A stretch of 64,000 nt of DNA from Rhea pennata. Its lineage: Eukaryota > Chordata > Aves > Rheiformes > Rheidae. Every line of letters begins with the position of its first letter. The stretch's first letter is position 1. Below the pieces are notes generated by a model. That model had not been told where the DNA came from. It did not search any database and saw only the letters and a program-made list of their open reading frames with translations. The stretch lies in NCBI RefSeq assembly GCF_028389875.1, contig NC_084663.1, forward strand, positions 13,778,666 to 13,842,665, read 5' to 3'. Below, one piece after another: positions 25,839-48,200 of the stretch. The position numbers were made by a program, and so were the translations under genes.

Positions 25839-28800
25839 GGTAAAATCCCTAGAAGTTTGCAATACAAGAAGTCTGCAATGGTTGTAGACACTGGTAGTGT
25901 TCTCCAGGGGGAGTAAAACAAGGATATGGTAGCACTAGCCAAGACTAAAGTATTCTAAATAACCTAAAAGGCAGCTGCACTTATAAAAAGAGTTATAATC
26001 AAATTTACATTACCTTGGGGTTTAGTTAAAAAAATCAGTAACTTGGGGACTGGGAAAACTGTTCCATTGCAACTGTCAGCCACCATCCTGTGCAAGTCAT
26101 CTGACTGTTTAAAGGGGCCGGTGTGTGAATCAGAGCTTCTCATTGACTGCACTGAGCTTTGATGCCTTTAGAATCTTTACATCTAAGTTTAGGTAAGGTT
26201 TCTTAACTACCCATATAGTCCCTGGCACTTCATGGCAACCTGTGTAGATGGGTTTTCCTTATTCAAATATACATCATTTGAGTTAGATTTTGTGTAGGAA
26301 AAGAGAGACAGTACATACCATTTTCAGAAATGTATCAGGACCTTATCTGGATGATAGAAAAATTGGCTGTAAATGTCATATACTCTTTCCTTCATTCATC
26401 CAGAGGCTGTGAAAGTTGTGAAAGAATAATAAAAAAGAATAGTTTTCTAGGGGGGGAGAAAAATGTGGGAAAGTCAAATGGAATAGCTGTGAGATTTGTA
26501 CATTGGGCAGATGGCAGTAAGTTCTAAAGTATACTGGTTTCATTTTTTATACTTGATTGGGGAAAAATATTTCAGAATAAAATAAATACATTACATAATA
26601 CAGACAGTAGATCTGCCAAGATTAACAGACTAGCATGATGATTGATAGCCAGTCACGAACATATGAGATTGGCTAATGCTTAAAATAGTTTAACTGCTGT
26701 ATCAACACAATTACTGAAACCAGCCGGAGAGTAACAGCCCATTCCCTAATTCTGTTCAATCTACTTAGACACGATTTGGATTCCTATTCCAATCCTTCTT
26801 CTTTTGTTTGACATACTATGGCTTATCAGTTATGACAGCTGTGTGATGTTTGAAAATGACTCTTAGGTCAGTCATATTAACCCAGTTCTTCCATATAGAT
26901 TTAGTTAAGATTTTCAAAGAAAGGAATATATGCCTAGAATAAGGACATTATTGTTGTGTTGCTTAAGGGTATCGTAAACAAATAACAGGCACTGACTGTA
27001 CCCATTCATCCCCTATTTGCGCACAGGGAATCATACCTACCAGGTAGAATCTGAATTTCCAAAGGCAGCAGGAAGAAACATATTTAAGGCATATTGGATC
27101 CATATGCATTTGCATTGGTTCTGATGAGTTCAGGCCGTTTCAAACTCATTGCTTGCCTATAGATCAGGTCAATAGTGCGTATGCACTGCAATTTTTGCAT
27201 TTCACACCAGATTTTCTGAGCATATGGTGTTCAAGTTGCATAGCTTTTGTGAAGGAGATTGAAGGTATTTTAAAAGATCAGAGTGGGCATAAAATAGAAC
27301 TGACCTGTGCGTGCACGGTGTCTGGGATTCGTGGATGTTTGGCAGCCTGCTTGGAGTTGCTGCTCTGTGCCAGCTGCCAAACATCTGGAAGTTAGTAGTA
27401 AAATTTAGAAAAGTTGGGGGGAAGGAAGAAGAAGACCAGTTGGCAGCTGTCTCCCACAAAAAGTGGTAGGCCGGGCACTCGGTATACTTGAGCTATAAAA
27501 GGATTCAAGAAAGGCATCTATCTATCTGGGACACGGAGCACAGTGATTTACAGAAGCTCTGCAAATTGTTTTTTCAGAGAGCTATGAAAAAGGCCAGTAA
27601 ATCTGAAATAAGTCTGGAAAAAGAACTTCAGAGATATGCACCACTAAACTCGGTGCAGTCAGACTGTTAACTTGAAATATAAAAGTTTAAATATCAACAT
27701 TAGCAATTTAGCTGCCTGAGTATTTGAGCAGGAATATCCAACCAGTGTCAGCCTACATTCCCAAACTCCTTCTGCTGCCTTCTCAGGTTATAAAAGCCCC
27801 AGCTTCCTCTTTGCCAGCTATCTGTCAACAGCCAGAGCTTTTCCCTTGATAACTTCTACAGCATGGTTATTTGTTTCACAAAAATCAATGCAAAATACAG
27901 ATGCTGCACTCTCTTCAACCCTATGTGTAAGCATCAAAAAATAAATGTAATATAAATAACAATGAATACTTGTGATCATTTTATTTATATTTAATTAATG
28001 ACAAGAACTCAATATTTAAATTTAAGTAAAGATGCTGCAGAATTTACAGGTTGTTACATTAAAATGCTCGAGGCCCTTACAGAATGTAAGCTGAACTTGT
28101 TGTGCCCCTCAGTAATTCCATTTATAATCTGTAATAACAGCCTCTAACAGTTGAATAAAATATATGGATGCAATTTTTAGGTAAGGCAAGCTTGGGAGAG
28201 CTACTAGCTTGAAGCTCAGGATAAGATTTGTTTTGCCTGAAGGCAGCTTCAGTCTGGACCTGCTCCTCTGCATCCAATGGAGAGAGAATAGCGGGTAACT
28301 ATACATTTAGTATACTGCCCGTTGTGAAGAGTAGCATTAATAGCATTGTTGTGGGGGTGAAAATCTGTTTTCCTTCAACAGATTCTTAGGAAAAGATGCT
28401 CACAGCATTGTTACCTGAACAGCGTCTGAACAAAGAAAGAACCACGAATTACAGGATCGTGTGATGGGGCTCTCTTAGCTCCTTGATCAGGTGCTACTAT
28501 TTTCAGAAACTGTCGTAACTTCAGTTTGCAGAAAACAATAAAAAGGACTGATTTCTAGCATCCTTGTTTTGTAGTGAGCCTGCTAAAAGCCAGGGAGAAA
28601 CCTGTTTTGCTAATTCAGAGGAACTTTCCCATAGGAATTTCCCATTCAACTATTGCATCAGACTGAATCTTTCATTTAGCTCTTCCTTCATGAAAAAGTG
28701 TGTTGTTATGAATTATCCAAACGCCTTCCGTTTATCATTCTGGTACATTTTCAGAATTCAGGTAGGAAGTTCTTTGGTACTTAAGGGGAGAGGTCTCTCT

Positions 28801-29244
28801 CTCATTTCAGCTTGTAAATACCTATGAGAAAAAGAACGTGCGTGCAGACAGAACACTTGAATATTCTCTGAAGAAAGTCTTTAATCAGTAGCTTCAGAAG
28901 AGTGCTCTGTTAATGAGCAACCAAAATATTGTTATAAATTCAGGCAATAGTCTCTATGTTTAATTTAGACAGACTTCCTTACAGCTCAAGAGTACAAAAG
29001 ACCAATGTCCATGGCCTACAGGCCCGTGCAGTTATTGCCCGGTGATGAACCATGGGAAAGAAAAGCTATCTGCAGTTTAATTAGCTGGAGGATAACCTAT
29101 AGATAATAATGATAAAATAACCAACTAGATGCTAGTGACCAGCTGGCATAAAAGTTGTACAACATAATGTCCATAAAGTTTGATTTACATACTGCAAAGA
29201 TAATGTGCTACGTATATTACGTACTACAAAATAAAACTATTTGC

Positions 29245-29271
<27 letters not shown>
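29245..29271. repeat. Poly(A) run, 27 bases
   Basis: Uninterrupted 27-base A run in the intergenic region. I could not recognise a retrocopy upstream of it. Confidence 0.9.
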
Positions 29272-29275
<4 letters not shown>

Positions 29276-31554
29276 GCAAGAAAGTATCATTTCTTTAGCC
29301 TATGTTTTTAGGCTCTTTTGAATTTTGCTTGCTTGGCTAAGCTAAAGGCAATCCCTAGCAGCAGTATTTTGGCATACTCATTAAGTTCAATACTGTATCA
29401 TCGCTTTAAAAGTATAGTGGATTGTAAATAAACAGTGAACATGATGACTCTACAAAAAGCAAACACAGCACTAAACAGTAGTTGAGCTGAAGGCAATTTC
29501 AATTGTTAATGCTTTTGCTGTGTGCTGTTTTCAGCACTTTTGAAGGTCTTTCTCCTGAGCAGTGCAGTTCTGATACTCAGCTGCTGTGGCCTGTTTTGGG
29601 GGTTGTATCGAACTTTTAATTCAAGACAGCTCTCCCAGACTATGTTTAAAGTAACCCAATCATGGTAGTGTGGCTTGCTGATGTTAACTTTATTTCTTAA
29701 GAAATATTTTATCTAGTTATATAATTAAAAATCATTGTGATGTGATCGTGCTTTGCTTTATCAAGACTGTCACTCTAGTTCAGAGCAGTTCTGGTTTCTA
29801 AGTATTGTGTTCAACCCCCATGTTTACACCAGGCTACATCTGCATCCGGTGTGTATATCAGTTTTCTGATTTATGTTCCTTTCACTGCTACTAAGTGGAT
29901 TTTTTTATAAAGTGGAAATATTATTCTATAAGCAACCTGATAGATCTGTGGATGCTGGAACCAACTGAATCTTTTTTTTTCATATTGGGTATTTATACAG
30001 TTTCTCCCCAAAGCGGATTCTAAAAATGTGTGTGAACTTATACCACAGCCTCTTCCTCAACTGGGGGATTTATAGGAGGTCTCCACTTTGCTGGCCACTT
30101 ATTTTCATGAAGCATAGGAATGGAAGTATCTTTGAGAACTGTGTCCAGTTCTGTTCTTATTGTACAGTAGTGTGAAAATATATTAGGAGGGGTAGTGTGA
30201 GCACAGAAACCTCATTTCCTCAGAAAATAAAATGAAATATTAAATCAGACTGTGTTTTCCTGCTGCTTTCGGTATAGTTTCTGACCAGTTTGAATGGCAA
30301 CATCCGCTTAAAAATTGAAAGTGCCATTTGGTTCTTTTCCAGAGCTCTGTTTACCAGAGATGCTAATCCAAAATAGCTACTTAATGTAAAATTCAAAACA
30401 CTTCTTACTTGGGGTGAAATCTGGAGTCTGGATTTAAAGGAACCAGACTGTCAAGCTGAAAACCTCACAACATCAACCTGCTTCATAAGGCTACATGGCA
30501 TGATGAACTTGGCATGCAAGTGTTTAAGTACCATGCTGATGCATGTAGGATACATTTCCAGGATGGTGTTCAGACAGAGCTCCCCTCTGCTAACCCCAGC
30601 CCTTCTATTTCATTGTTGCTTAACGGTGGATGCATAAGATCTGCGGAAAGGGATCTCATTTTCTCCATCCGAATGCTGCAGATAATGCTGTTTACCTAAG
30701 CCAGAGGGATATTCTGAGTATTTGTTATATAATAGTGTATTTCTGAATAATCTTATTAAAAAAATTATTAAAACCAAAATAGTTCTTTACAGGAGTTTAC
30801 TAAAAAATTTTTATGTTTAAATATTCAGATAAACTGTTAGTACACCAATATTTGCTTTATTTTATTGCATTTTTAGCTGAATAACATTTCTTGATTTAAT
30901 CATCTAATGACCTGTGCTAGATGGTAAATTTCAGATTGCATTTGCATATGAGACACAGCTATTCTGTTAAGCAGGAGACATATTATGAAGATAATCAGTT
31001 TATCTTAAGCTGTAATTCTATGTCTAGCAAGGATTCAAATTTCTAGGATGGCTAATGGCTTAGTGAAGTCTGGTAAAATGCCTTTGAGATAAATCCCAGC
31101 ATAATGAGATCAGTTAGATCTAACTGTAAAATGGAAGAGACACTTAATTTTAATTTCAAAATGCACAGCTTAGATGTGCCTTTTTATTTTACAAGTTGAC
31201 AGAGCTATATTTAAAATAAAAAATATGCTGAAACTGGATTGATCTTTTGAATATGCATAAACTAAAAGGGGAGAAACTAAACTTTAAAAAGAAATGGAAA
31301 GAGAAGTAGTTAGCTTTATGTAAGGTTAGATTTGGGCTACATCAATTCCACAGAAACTAATTTGCCTCCAATGTAAATTATCTGGAGAACAGATGGGTCT
31401 ACTCCGTAGGTACAAGATGCTTCTTATATATGAGTACTTATGTGTGAGTATTAAAATAAAATGGGCAGCAAAGTAACAATAGCAATTTGAGTCACAGGAA
31501 TCTACAGCTACATACACAATCAAGGGGTCCCTGACGAACTAAATGCCAGACATC

Positions 31555-31579
31555 TTTTTTTTTTTTTTTTTTTTTTTTT
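31555..31579. repeat. Poly(T) run, 25 bases
   Basis: Uninterrupted 25-base T run in the intergenic region, with no recognisable transposon body beside it. Confidence 0.9.
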
Positions 31580-33404
31580 GCATGTAGTTTCATTTTTTGA
31601 CTAATGTACTAACAAGTTTCTACTTTCATTTTTAAATATATGCAGTTTTTCTGCTTTTTATCATTTTCATGCAGTTTTAGTCTTCGTGATAAAAACTGGG
31701 CAGGTCCCTCTGCAGGATTAAAGGTCCTGTTTAAGCACACAGCATATACAGTGGCAGTGCAGACTTTTCAGGACTGTCAGTACATTTTCATTCTGAATTG
31801 CTAGGGGAGTAAGAAAATGATTACATGCAAAAACATTTCAGAAAAAGTTAAGGAGTATATTTAAAATATGATTGTTTTTCTGAAGTTGCTCCATATTTTG
31901 GAGTCTGAGAAGATAAATAGGTAAATCGTTATGAATAGCTTTCTTAAGCTTTAGCTTCTGAGGCTTAATAACAACCGTCACTGTCATCACAGTCCTGGTA
32001 GTTTTCTAACCCAAAATTTACATGTGATTGGCAATGTTTAAGAGGGAAGGGAATACCACTTCTGACAGCTCTTCTGAAATAATTCTAACAGGATCTTAGC
32101 AGATAGGTCATACTGAGGCAGAAAGATTCTCTGTTCCCACCATTTTTGAGACTCAACATACAAGTAGAGCTCTAGGGAAGAGACAGAGTTACTGAGGGCA
32201 CCTTTAGCACCAAGATCTTTCAGAAACTAGTTTTATATATTTAAAAAAAAAAGGGGGGGGGAGACAAAGCATTGGAAGCCTAGAAGACAGGCCCTGAAGG
32301 ACCAGGGGAAAAGGTGGTACTAGATCCAGAGCCCAGGATCCAAGAGCATCTGCCTTCTGATCATCTCTCTAGAGCCCAGATTTTTCTGATTTTCTGGAAC
32401 AGAGAAGCACAGCAGAAGTTTCATAACATACGTACTCAGTAGAATTACTGAAGCAGAAATTGTCAGATGTACTCTGCTGTGGTTTAAGACAGAGGTAGTT
32501 TCTGGGTCAGGAAACTAGTACCAAAACCTAGTATTCCTTTCCCCCCCCATCATATGCAGTACAGATTTTTACTTTCTTTTTTTTGAAATAGGACTTTGTT
32601 TCTTTATACTGTGTAGCATTTAACACTGGGGGACTTAACGCAAATATGTAATTTCATCTCTGTTACATTTTGAGGGAGTATCTGAATGGTTAGCGCAGTA
32701 AAAAAAAATAAAAATTTTAAACCAGAACTGAAACAATAGCACAAATTTCTGGGATGGCTCTGCTTACAGCAGTGCAGCGCCCTGAAGCAACTGGCACCGC
32801 CAGGGCACCGCCTGCTTGGGCCTTGCCTGCACCAACACCCAGCAGCCGTGAGCTCTGCCCGCAGCAGGTTACAAACTGAAGGGACGCCTAACCCTGCAGC
32901 TACGCAAACTGCTAACGATGGCTTATCGGGAGGCAACTCAACTTCCCTGGACCACGCTATCCCGTGGAATAGACTTAGAAAAGCAGGGAGGTGAGAACTT
33001 TGCCCCATTTTACAGTTCTTTGCAATTAATTACCTAGCCCTGGATTAGCATCCCACAGAAAATTCTGATTATGGAGGGAACGGCCCTCTTGCGAGGAAAA
33101 GCCCTCTTTGCGCTGCTCGCACAAGGGAAGACGCTGCCCCGGTGAGTGGCCAGGTGCCACCCCCTCCGCCGGGCCGGCACCCCGCAGGCCGCCGCGGCTC
33201 CACGCAGCCCGGCACCCGCGCGGGCAGAACCGCTCCGGGGCGCGGGGACCACCGCAGGCTGCGCCTTGGGGCCAGGCTGCGCCTACGGGCCAGGCTGCCA
33301 TCGTCTCGGCGCCCTGACCGGGCGGCGCGCCGCAGGCCTCAGCGCAGCCGTGGCGCAGCTCGGCGGAGGGCGGGGGGGGCGGCCCCGCGCCTGCGCACCA
33401 CTCG

Positions 33405-33413
33405 CCGGAAGTG
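33405..33413 (+). promoter_or_regulatory. ETS/GABP site CCGGAAGTG
   Basis: Exact ETS core with preferred flanks, 31 bp upstream of the PMPCB start codon. Confidence 0.6.
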
Positions 33414-33443
33414 CGCCGCAGCGCCGCCTCTCCGCTCACGAAG

Positions 33444-42041
<8,598 letters not shown>

Positions 42042-42043
42042 TG

Positions 42044-42049
42044 AATAAA
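42044..42049 (+). terminator. PMPCB: PMPCB poly(A) signal AATAAA
   Basis: Canonical AATAAA beginning 3 nt after the TAG stop. An ATTAAA variant follows at 42138-42143. If the first is used, the 3' UTR would be only about 20-30 nt. Confidence 0.55.
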
Positions 42050-42216
42050 AAGCATTTTCAGTATGCTTTTAAAACTCTTAAAGACAAACTCACTCTTGTT
42101 CAACAGTTTTTGACTTGGAGAAATCCATTTGAGAAGATTAAAACTCAAGCACGACACATATTCCTGTGCATCTGTATAATTAAGGAAAGAATGAAAGCAT
42201 GTACAGTATTTGCATT

Positions 42217-42222
42217 TTTATT
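42217..42222 (-). terminator. DNAJC2: DNAJC2 poly(A) signal AATAAA
   Basis: TTTATT on the plus strand, 26 nt beyond the DNAJC2 stop codon (42248-42250). This suggests a very short 3' UTR that ends before PMPCB's. Confidence 0.55.
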
Positions 42223-42247
42223 ATAAAACAAAGATTGTCAGTAAAAG

Positions 42248-45200
42248 TCATTTCCTGACTTTAGTAGCATTCATCGCTTGTTCTTGAGCAGCTTTCTTTG
42301 CCTTGACCATTTCAACAAGTTCCTGGAGGATTTAGAAAACAAACCCCACTTATTTAATGTGTAACTAGTTAACTCTGCTCTATTTTGAATGCAGCCCTCT
42401 CCCCCCTGGACAGAGGGATGAACTTAGGCAGTTTAGTGTCTTACAGCTATTTCTCTTAGAAACACAAATAAATGAAAACTGACATCTTTTTGAGGGTAAA
42501 TGCTTATTTTCATCCCCTGTAATATAACAAGAGGCTAGGACAGGACTTCAGCATCTAGAGAAGTTTACTACATCTAGCTACAAGAAGTTTACTATGAAAC
42601 TGCAAGAAAGCTTTCAAGAGGCAGACTTGCCTACTAGCTCCCAGGTCCACTAATTTCACTGAGAATATATGAAAACTCTAAACTGCTCTTTTTTGTATTA
42701 AGTGTCATATCAAAAAAGTATTTTGCCAAAAGGCTCCACCTTACACCGGAGTTTGCTGTTCTTGGATGCTGTTTATGATAGGGACAGCAACACTTAAAAA
42801 GCAATGGACTCTGACAAAACCTGGCCTAATTACAATCCTAGAAGGAGGTTGGTGAAGAACTTTACCTTATATCGTTTCATACAGTCTTTTTTTGAACGGC
42901 CTGGAACAGCTGCTGCTATTTTCTCCCATCTTTCAGGAGTATTTACTGGATAAGTCTTCAGTGCTTGTTCTAAAAGCTTTTGTTCTTCTGTAGTCCAAGG
43001 AGATGAATCTAAAGGTGAACCTGTTTTTAAATGCAAAAATGACAGTAAGAAACAAGATATTTAATAAGGCAGTCCACGGTCATCTTAAAATATTGTAAAA
43101 ATTACAGTTGTAGTGTAACACATCTTTAGGGTGCAGTTTTGTGATACTCCTCCCTGGTGACATAGCTCCCTCTGAGGAATGGAAGAGCTTGAGGAAGAAG
43201 TACCCCAGAAGTCTTACCTCCTGCCCCACCCAGAAAGTGTTCCAAACCATCAATAACTGCTTAATTAACCTTGGTTTGTACTGTGTGTGCCAAAAACATG
43301 CAGACAAATCCAATAGTTTGGATCTTTTAATACATAGGTAAGTTTGTAAGCTAGTAGTGTGCCTGTAAGAAAGTAACCCAAACTTGCTTAGACTCACACT
43401 ATGACCAGGGGACAGAGCTCTGCAAGAAGAGCTCTATTTTCAGCCTTACCTTCAAACCGTTCCGAGGGGGCAGCACTGTCCATCTGAGGCACGACACCAT
43501 GCTCTTTTTTGAATTTGTCAAATGCTTTCTTGTTTATATCATCTTTTTGATGAGGGTCTATAAGCAACAGATATTTAAGAGCATAATTATTGCAAAAACA
43601 TTAAAGCCATATATAATAATAAATACAGTATGTAGCAGACTATCCTAAAATGGATATTCACACAAACAAAAACCACTCATCTTCATTTTAAAAGGTTAGT
43701 GAAGAGGATGGTAGATAAAATCTTTTAGGGCACAATACATTTTGCTAAGTGTGAGGCTCTCCAATCCCTATCCTTCTTTATATTGTTCAAAGGAATACTT
43801 TGTTCATGGCCTCTTGAGCCTGAACCTGCAACTTCAGTTGCAGTAAAGGTTGCCTTAAGTAAAGATTGCAGCACAAAACTCATGCATTATCCACAGTGGC
43901 AGAGGGGTAGTCAGGAACACCAGGAAAGTCTAGGTCTTCCTTGAGCAGCTGTGTGGTTTGGAATGGAGAAACCTCTTTGAAACTTTTTTCCCCTGTAGTA
44001 GAATGTTTTGATTTTTCTTGAGAACTTGCTTCAGAACCTATTCTCAGTATCCCCAGCTCTCTAGGCTCTATTTACTACAAAAGGAAGTAAGTCACGCTAA
44101 TTTAGGAGTCCCACTCACTTTTTAAAAAGTATGTCTACAGAATCATCAGTTACATTTATTTTAGATGCTGTCTCCTTAGCAGAGAACTCTTCCAGAGCGA
44201 GACAAACCGGCCTATGGGTACAGAGGAGCCCAGGCAATTAATTTGGCCAATGCATTTATCTATGCAGTAGGATTAAAAGAATGCCTGATATTCACTCATC
44301 AGGTGGTTACTTACAGCATAGCTACTAATATTCCATGGCTGAAAAGACTGGGTCACAGAAATACTCATCTAAAGCCTCCACCTGAGCTACATTTGTTCTT
44401 GAGATGTATGGACTATCTTGGAAACAAACAAACAAACAAAAAAAGCAGCCATATAGAAGGATGCAGACCATCTTATTACAAAAATAAGATGATAAAGATA
44501 CCGAGTTTTTGGAGGCTCTTTGCTTTATTGATGACATCTTTTGCTGTTCGTTTTATTCCAGTAGTAGAGTGCAAGTTCATATAATTGGCAATAACTTCCC
44601 ACCTAAAACAAGAATAGAAAGGAGAAAAGAGCAATTACATAATAGGTGATCTTCCTTCAAGCTTCTGCACATAGGTGAACAAATTTATAACAATTCCTAA
44701 GTAAGTATAATCATACTTAAATATGTATACAACTCACATTTTGGTGATATTCAAAAGCTATGGACTTTAATATAATAACGAACTTTCACATTAATTCATT
44801 TACTTTCCAAAATAATTATGTCTGACATCCTTAAGAATTCAGTCAAATAAGTTGGGTGAGCCTCTTGGGTTCTGATACAGAAAAAGGAGGCAAAAGAATA
44901 CAGATGCCTGAATACAAAATCTTCAAAACTCTGCTCAGCTGTTGCTTACCTTATCATAAGCACCTCTGACATGAAATACTGCTGCTGCACTGAAGGGGCT
45001 GAGCAGATGTTAACCCTGGCCACGGCCCCCAAAGGACTGCCCATTCATCAAGTAAAGGGGCTTCAACAGGAGCATGCTGGAACACCACTAGTCCCAGAAT
45101 TGCTCCTAGTACACTTAGGAGGAGGAGGAGGAGGATTTGCATCTGCTCAGACAGCAGAATCTTACTTAAAGCTAGGTCCTAGATAAGTACCTGCAGTGTA

Positions 45201-48200
45201 GAAATAGGTACTGGTATCACCTCCATCATCTGTGAAGAGTATGATTTTTTTTAAAAAAATAAAAGGTTTTAGTACATTTAATAAAGGTTTTAAGTCTGTG
45301 AATCCTAAGTAGAAGGAGGCATTTTGCCATGAGAAGGAACAATATTCTACTCTGTCCTTAAATTTTATTAGTAAGCTGATCACACATGCTACTTGCTGTG
45401 AACTCTGGCTTTTCTCTTTTCCTTGACCCTCTCCTAAAGCTCATAGCTCTGAATGTTTTCCTCCTATCACACAGGAGGAAAACCAACCTCACATTTACCG
45501 TGGAGCTGGTGCAGAGATACAGAGTAGCTAATACACTGCATTCCTACCCAGCTGGATCACTCTCACTGTTCCAGCTGTGCTTTAAGGACTGGAGCCTACC
45601 GAGCAGACACACCCGTGCAGGCATGTGCCAAGGCACAATCTTGCTGATGGACTGAGGCTTGAACAAAGTTCAAGGTAGAAACAAGACCTAGGGCTAGGGC
45701 TATTGCTAGTCACAGGTAGTGCACACTACCAAGAGAAAACAAACCACAGGCTGCTCAACAGCCAAGACAAAGGAAATGTAGGGAGTCCTGCCAGTCCTAC
45801 TTCAGAAGGCCTGAAAATAAGTGGTACTGTGCTTGTTATTTAATTAAAAATTCTTAGTAGGGCTTTTAATACTGAAAATGAGAAGTACCTTGAGTTAGTC
45901 CCTGCTGGGAAGAGGTTCACAGCCTTAATTAACAACTGTAAATCATCTTCTGGCCAGTTTTTGCTTCCCCCTCCACCACCACTGGTTGACTTTTCTGAAC
46001 TCTTTGTTGCTTGGCGCGTACGAGCCTCTGCCTCTTCTTTCTCTCGCCTTATTTGTTCATTTATTTCTTCTATCTGAAGAATGGTAAACATGCATCATTT
46101 TTTAAATTTAACATTTACATAAATCCCTTGCTCTATGATTGCTATGAGCCTTGAATTTAGCTTTGTTTCTGCCCTGTATATTATACTTATGGAAAACGAG
46201 CCTACCTGCCCCAGTATTATTTTGCTCTATCACATGTATGGATTTGGACATCCCAAACTAGCAGCTACAGCAAAAATCCATCACAAATTCATTAGCAAAT
46301 GAAAAGAACACTCCCAGGACTTAGGCAAAACTGCTGAATATAATGGGAATGTCTGTGCCACTATCTGACACTAAGGGACAGATCCACAAAAGGATTAGGA
46401 ACCTGAAGCTACAGGTGGGCACAGTTAAACATCCATCCAAAACAATAACCCCCAAATCCTCCAACATAACTGCTACCTAGGCTTGGAGATGCCAAAAGTC
46501 TGCAGTTGCTATAGTTGCATGGAAAGTGAAAGCTGCAGCAAATTAGCTATATTGATCACAGATAAAAGTATTAACTACAACAAGTTATATTTTAGCTTCT
46601 AAGTACTTACTCAAGGTTTGGTGGCCATATGTAGCTTGTTAGCAAGCAATTCAGCAGAACTTAAGTTATCTATCGCATATCTTTGGGAACTGTAACCACA
46701 TCTCGAGACTGTAATGGAGACATATCTTTAATGCAGCTTCTTCTGAGTATGCCCACTCACATTTTGGTGATATTCAAAAGCTATGGACTTAAGCCCATTG
46801 ACAGTATGCACAAAGTAGGTTTCTTGCTATTATCTTAATCTGGCAAAGAGGAAATTATCTCATAGATGATGACGATGGTTACTGCAAAATGGAACAGCTC
46901 TAACAGAGAAAGAAAGTTGAGTGTCCAGTATTTGGAACACTCTCCTGGATACTGGGAGATTGGATTCAAGTCACCTGAAGAACAGGAGAGAGTTGAACCT
47001 TAAGTCTTCAGCTGAGTAAACCTGACCCTTGGACAAGCCACAGGCTGTAGCATTTAAGTCCTTTTGTGGATCCAGCCCTGGGTCACGGACACTAGATGGA
47101 GAATCTTTCTTGAGTAACAGGTTAAGACGGTTCTCCTTCCCTTCTACGTAACTGCTACCCATTGCTGGGGAAACCTTAATTCCTCTACTGTTTCTATACA
47201 CTGCACAAGTAGTGGAAAAAAGCACAGACTTTCTTCAGCTGGTGCTTTTTTATTTTACCAGTCCTGACCTCCACTAGGTATGGAGCAGACAACAAGTCTG
47301 TCAGGGGACTCTGAATCTCAGGTCTTTATGTTTAATAGGCCGGGTTCCACAGCAACTGTGTTGTTTCTTGTATCTTGTTTAGATTCAGCCAGGTAAATTT
47401 TGCAAGTCTAATTATTCTATTATTTTGATCTGTCACTCAGCATAATTACCTGTTTTACTACAGCCGCCTTTCCTCCTTCCCTTGTTGTGGATGTAAGTGC
47501 TTCATTCAAGCATTGCAGACTAAAAACAAATTATTAAGTTACATTGGATAGCTAGTAGAAAGATGGATATCAAAATGAGCAGAAATCAGAGTCAGGAAGA
47601 CTTACCTTGCTAGTTCAAGGCGATCACAAAGCTTTTCCACCTCCTCCATCATTTTAACACAATCTGCCTCATTATCAGAAAAGTAATTCCAGTTCTGGAA
47701 GCAGAAATACATGTTCTACCTTGAACTGTATTGTCCTGTATCTTCAGACAAAGGCTTCACACACAAGCATTCTTCAGACATTTGGACTTATTTGGCCAGT
47801 TTTGCTCATAACTCAAAACTATATGATAACTATGTTTTAGTATTTTGCTTTTTAGTAAACTCAATTTTCATACCCATCTCTGGCCATAAGAACAAGCATG
47901 TGATAGGGTCTGATCTAAGCAAGCATAACAACTTCACTAATGTAATCTGTATTTCAGTATAATAATATTTAAATACCTTGCATGTTGTTCTCAATTTTTG
48001 CCTTTCTTTCTTGATCGCTTTTTTCTGTATCTCTTTTTCTTTTTTTGCTACTAATGCTTGTTGCCTAACTTCTTCTTCTTCTTTTTCTTTCGCTAAACGT
48101 GCTGCTTCTAATTCTGCTTGTCTTTGCTGCAATCAAAGGAAAAGCAAAGGAATTTCACACTGTTATAGGTCATTCAATCATTCAATATTAATATGTGCAG

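Larger units (their letters stand above)
14757..33130. other. Intergenic region NAPEPLD-PMPCB
   Basis: About 18 kb between the NAPEPLD and PMPCB CpG islands with no gene I can support. The block 14830-15500 is moderately GC-rich, like a CpG-island shoulder. Recognisable contents are a tRNA/CR1 SINE (19772-19902), LINE relics (22832-24727 and about 25780-25838), a duplicated 128-bp segment, and A or T runs at 29245 and 31555. Open frames here are short and show no domain. A non-coding transcript cannot be excluded. Confidence 0.6.
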
